Of a stretch of 64,000 nt of DNA, positions 61,369 to 64,000 are shown piece after piece. Both the position numbers and the translations under genes were made by a program. The stretch covers positions 123,933 through 187,932 of the forward strand of contig CAJTSE010000008.1 in NCBI GenBank assembly GCA_910578815.1, read 5' to 3'. The DNA comes from an uncultured Acetatifactor sp. GTDB taxonomy: Bacteria > Bacillota > Clostridia > Lachnospirales > Lachnospiraceae. The notes beneath the pieces are model-generated. The model searched no databases. It was not told the DNA's origin and worked only from the letters and a program-made list of their open reading frames with translations. Within the stretch, counting starts at the first letter, position 1. Every line of letters starts with the position of its first letter.

Positions 61369-61950
61369 ATGAAAAAATCCACAACGAGAGTGGCAGTGAT
61401 TTTAATAGTGGTGATTGTCGGCCTGGTGGGGTTGTATGCCTTTTTGATGAGCAGGGTACGGACAGAATTGGCGGATGCCGCCATGACTCCCGTCCAGCTT
61501 ATACTCAGTCGGGATTTGGACAGAGATTATCCTGCGACGGTGAAGGAAGTCGTCAAGTACTATACGGAAATCGAGAAGTGTTTTTACAATGAAGACTGTA
61601 CCGATGAAGAGACGGAGGCTTTGGGTATACAGGCGCGGAAGCTGTATGATCAGGAGCTGCTTGCAAATAACGAAATGGCAACATATCTGACAAAGCTGAA
61701 AACGGAGATTAAGAAATTTAAGGATGCCAAGCGCCGCATTTCCGGGATTTCGGTAGCGTCCAGCACCAATGTGGATTTTTTTTCTGACGATGGATTTGAC
61801 TTTGCCAGGATATACTGCGGATATACGATAAGAGAGAGTACCGGTCAGGTTCTTACGGAAGGCCGGGTCTTCCTGCTGCGAAAGGACGAGGACAGACATT
61901 GGAAGATATATGGCTGGGATGCTGCGGACAATGTGCATGTAGGAGAGTAG
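61369..61950 (+). CDS. Membrane-anchored protein of unknown function
   Basis: 193 residues. One N-terminal anchor (residues 8-27) is followed by a helical segment with many charged residues (~30-115), then a beta-rich C-terminal ~75 residues (FDFARIYCGYTIRESTGQVLTEGRVFLLRKDEDRHWKIYGWD) resembling a small NTF2/SnoaL-like or DUF67xx-type outer domain. Faces outside the cell. It is 11 bases ahead of tsaD. No catalytic motif seen. Confidence 0.7.
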   Translation: MKKSTTRVAVILIVVIVGLVGLYAFLMSRVRTELADAAMTPVQLILSRDLDRDYPATVKEVVKYYTEIEKCFYNEDCTDEETEALGIQARKLYDQELLANNEMATYLTKLKTEIKKFKDAKRRISGISVASSTNVDFFSDDGFDFARIYCGYTIRESTGQVLTEGRVFLLRKDEDRHWKIYGWDAADNVHVGE

Positions 61951-61961
61951 GGAGGAAGGTT

Positions 61962-62987
61962 TTGGATCAGACGAATAAATCCGAGGTCTTGATTTTGGCG
62001 ATCGAGACCTCCTGTGATGAGACAGCGGCTTCTGTGGTGAAAAACGGCAGAGAGGTGCTGTCAAATGTTATTTATACCCAGATTGCGCTGCATGCGCAAT
62101 TTGGCGGCGTCGTACCGGAGATTGCTTCCAGAAAGCACATTGAGAAAATAAACCAGGTAATCGGGCAGGCGCTGAAAGAGGCGAAAGTTACTTTGCAGGA
62201 CATTTCAGCCGTGGCAGTAACCTACGGACCGGGGCTGGTAGGGGCTCTGCTGGTGGGCGTGGCAGAGGCTAAGGCAATCAGCTTCGCGACGGGAATTCCA
62301 TTGGTGGGAGTACACCATATCAGCGGGCATATCAGTGCCAATTATATTGAGCATAAGGAACTGGAGCCTCCTTTTGTGTGTCTGGTGGCATCAGGCGGAC
62401 ATTCTCATCTGGTGGTGGTGAAGGATTACGGCCGATACGAAATCATCGGCAGGACCAGGGACGATGCGGCCGGAGAAGCCTTTGATAAGGTGGCAAGGGC
62501 CATCGGATTGGGATACCCCGGCGGGCCTAAAATAGACAGTCTTTCCAAAGAAGGAAATCCGGATGCGGTTCCCTTTCCCAGGGCAAAGGTGGCGGAAAAT
62601 GAATATGATTTCAGCTTCAGCGGCCTGAAGTCAGCGGTGCTGAATTATCTGAATAATTGCCGGATGAAGGGAGAAGAAGTAAATAAGGCAGATGTGGCGG
62701 CTTCTTTCCAGAAGGCGGTTATTGATGTCCTGGTGGAGCATTCCCTTCATGCAGTCAAGGAGTTTGGATATGATAAATTTGCCATTGCCGGCGGGGTTGC
62801 TTCAAATTCATCTTTGAGAGCAGCCTTTGAACGAGAGTGTGTAAAACGGGACATTACTTTTTACTATCCGTCGCCGGTATTATGCACGGATAATGCGGCG
62901 ATGATCGGTGCCGCAGGGTATTATGAGTATATACGAGGAGTAAGGCACGGATATGACTTAAACGCAGTGCCGAATCTGCCTTTATAA
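61962..62987 (+). CDS. tsaD: tRNA N6-adenosine threonylcarbamoyltransferase TsaD
   Basis: 341 residues from TTG 61962, chosen because GGAGG lies six bases upstream and the product then starts at the family's usual place (LILAIETSCDET). Metal-binding HHISGH (HxxxH), VASGGHSHLV, DDAAGEAFDKVARAIGLGYPGG, FSGLKSAV, AGGVASNSSLR and CTDNAAMIG are all present. It transfers the threonylcarbamoyl group to tRNA A37. Together with tsaE and tsaB the window has three of the four t6A genes (tsaC is not here). Confidence 0.96.
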   Translation: MDQTNKSEVLILAIETSCDETAASVVKNGREVLSNVIYTQIALHAQFGGVVPEIASRKHIEKINQVIGQALKEAKVTLQDISAVAVTYGPGLVGALLVGVAEAKAISFATGIPLVGVHHISGHISANYIEHKELEPPFVCLVASGGHSHLVVVKDYGRYEIIGRTRDDAAGEAFDKVARAIGLGYPGGPKIDSLSKEGNPDAVPFPRAKVAENEYDFSFSGLKSAVLNYLNNCRMKGEEVNKADVAASFQKAVIDVLVEHSLHAVKEFGYDKFAIAGGVASNSSLRAAFERECVKRDITFYYPSPVLCTDNAAMIGAAGYYEYIRGVRHGYDLNAVPNLPL

Positions 62988-63071
62988 TGCTCACGGGAAA
63001 AGCCAAAATCCGGCGTTTCTTATGGGCCGGCAAGCCGGCCTTGGAATTTTGAGATTCCACGGTGAGGAATC

Positions 63072-63824
63072 ATGGGGGTTAAGATGAAAAAGCGATGCAC
63101 CGCCGTTGTGCTGGCGGCAGGCGGCGGCAGCCGGATGAACAGTGCCGTTGCAAAGCAGTTTATGATGCTGGGGGACAAGCCGCTGCTCTGGTATTCTTTG
63201 CAGGCAGCAGAGCAGTCTGAGATCATTGACGACTGTATCCTGGTCACGGGGAAAGAAAATATTTCCTATGTAAGGCAGGAGATTGTGGAGAAATACGGTT
63301 TTAACAAGGTGGACATAATCGTGTCCGGGGGCAGGGAACGCTGGGAATCGGTGGCAAATGCCATGGCAGCGATGGGATCTTCAGACAGGAGAATTCCGAA
63401 TCGGGACGGGTATGTTTTTGTCCATGATGGAGCCAGGCCTTTTCTTACAGAAGCAATTATCAGACGCACTTATGAAGCGGTGCAGGAATATCATGCCTGC
63501 GTGGCGGCAATGCCCTCCAAGGACACCATAAAGCTGGCGGACGAAGGGGGAATGGCAGTATCCACACCTGACAGGCGGTTTGTGTGGAGCGTGCAGACGC
63601 CTCAGGCCTTTGACACGGAGCTGATTGTGAAGGCATATGGGCTCCTGCGTGATAAGGCCGAGAGGGAAGGCTTTGAATCTGTTGCGGTTACAGATGATGC
63701 CGGTGTGGTGGAAGCGTTTACGGACTGTCCGGTTAAGCTGGTGGAGGGCAGCTATGAAAATATCAAAATTACCACGCCGGAGGACATGGAAATTGCGGAG
63801 GTGTTTTTAAAAAGTCTCTTTTGA
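63072..63824 (+). CDS. ispD: 2-C-methyl-D-erythritol 4-phosphate cytidylyltransferase
   Basis: 250 residues. CTP-binding VVLAAGGGSRMNS with KQF, then VSGGRERWESVANAM, VHDGARPF, AMPSKDTIK, TPQAFDT and VTDDAGVVEAF. It makes CDP-methylerythritol in the non-mevalonate isoprenoid pathway. GGTGAGGAA precedes ATG 63072; ATG 63084 is an alternative start. Confidence 0.95.
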   Translation: MGVKMKKRCTAVVLAAGGGSRMNSAVAKQFMMLGDKPLLWYSLQAAEQSEIIDDCILVTGKENISYVRQEIVEKYGFNKVDIIVSGGRERWESVANAMAAMGSSDRRIPNRDGYVFVHDGARPFLTEAIIRRTYEAVQEYHACVAAMPSKDTIKLADEGGMAVSTPDRRFVWSVQTPQAFDTELIVKAYGLLRDKAEREGFESVAVTDDAGVVEAFTDCPVKLVEGSYENIKITTPEDMEIAEVFLKSLF

Positions 63825-63878
63825 AAAAAGAGTGAAAAACAGATGAAAAAACAGTGGTGATTTTTTTGAAAAAACCTG

Positions 63879-63907
63879 TTGACATATGTTTCGCTTTTTG
63901 CTAGAAT
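63879..63907 (+). promoter_or_regulatory. tRNA-Ser promoter
   Basis: TTGACA (63879-63884), 17 bases, TAGAAT (63902-63907), about 30 bases before the tRNA. A GCCGC/GCGGC hairpin (63914-63932) lies between. Confidence 0.75.
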
Positions 63908-63938
63908 AACCTTTGCCGCATGAATGGCGGCAACGCTT

Positions 63939-64000
63939 GGAGAGATATCGAAGTGGTCATAACGAGGCGGTCTTGAAAACCGTTTGTCCGCAAGGGCGCG
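63939..64000 (+). tRNA. tRNA-Ser (anticodon TGA), cut by the window edge
   Basis: GGAGAGA acceptor strand, D-arm TCGAAGTGGTCATAACGA, anticodon loop CTTGAAA with TGA flanked by GCGGT/ACCGT stems, and the start of the long serine variable arm (GTCCGCAAGGGCG). The T-arm and 3' acceptor strand lie outside the window. Confidence 0.93.

Overview
The window looks like chromosomal DNA of a spore-forming, Gram-positive gut anaerobe of the Lachnospiraceae (Clostridia). This rests on a complete spoIIAA-spoIIAB-sigF operon, a T-box leader before valS, an FMN riboswitch before an ECF riboflavin S-component, PadR-DUF1700-DUF4097 cassettes, an InlB-repeat wall protein relic ending in a PKTGD anchor, and family membership throughout. 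There is no insertion sequence, phage gene, CRISPR array or rRNA. One tRNA (Ser, anticodon TGA) is cut by the right edge, and a GH2 beta-galactosidase-type gene is cut by the left edge.

Layout. 1-9.7 kb, plus strand: end of a GH2/CBM enzyme, an orphan MraY-like transferase, a GreA-type factor, a HAD phosphatase fused to a CPBP membrane protease, an acyltransferase-3 protein, a GT2 glycosyltransferase, a decayed wall-protein relic, a divergent carbamoyltransferase, an XRE-membrane regulator and a P-loop kinase-like protein. 9.8-17.4 kb: a lipoprotein (minus), then gltBD behind a leader with a strong promoter followed at once by a terminator hairpin. 17.5-24.4 kb: PadR with a fused DUF1700-DUF4097 protein, a minus-strand response regulator-ABC-ABC-histidine kinase module, and an acyltransferase. 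24.4-33.2 kb: a large membrane protein, a zinc-ribbon membrane protein, asnA, a GGDEF-degenerate EAL-lectin protein, an SOS-box-controlled radical SAM/DUF4130 DNA-repair pair and an HPr-like protein without the phosphorylatable His. 33.2-42.6 kb: a nuclease-helicase, a GH13 enzyme, a second PadR-DUF1700-DUF4097 cassette, an ECF S-component and a GH3 relic.

42.6-51.9 kb: T-box-valS-folC, a 50-residue gene, a TPR membrane protein, the spoIIA operon and a GH25 lysozyme. 52-56.4 kb: a MarR regulator with two operator-like palindromes and a heterodimeric ABC exporter with one degenerate ATP site. 56.4-64 kb: FMN riboswitch-ribU, YcxB-like protein, and tsaE-tsaB-rimI ... rnz ... tsaD for t6A tRNA modification, then ispD and tRNA-Ser.

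The most unusual items are the rSAM/DUF4130 pair under a LexA-type site, the GGDEF-EAL-lectin protein, the HAD-CPBP fusion, the gltB leader, the paired PadR cassettes with matching promoter palindromes, and a small hairpin repeat that sits directly after stop codons at three places. All functions are inferred from reading the sequence; no database search was run.
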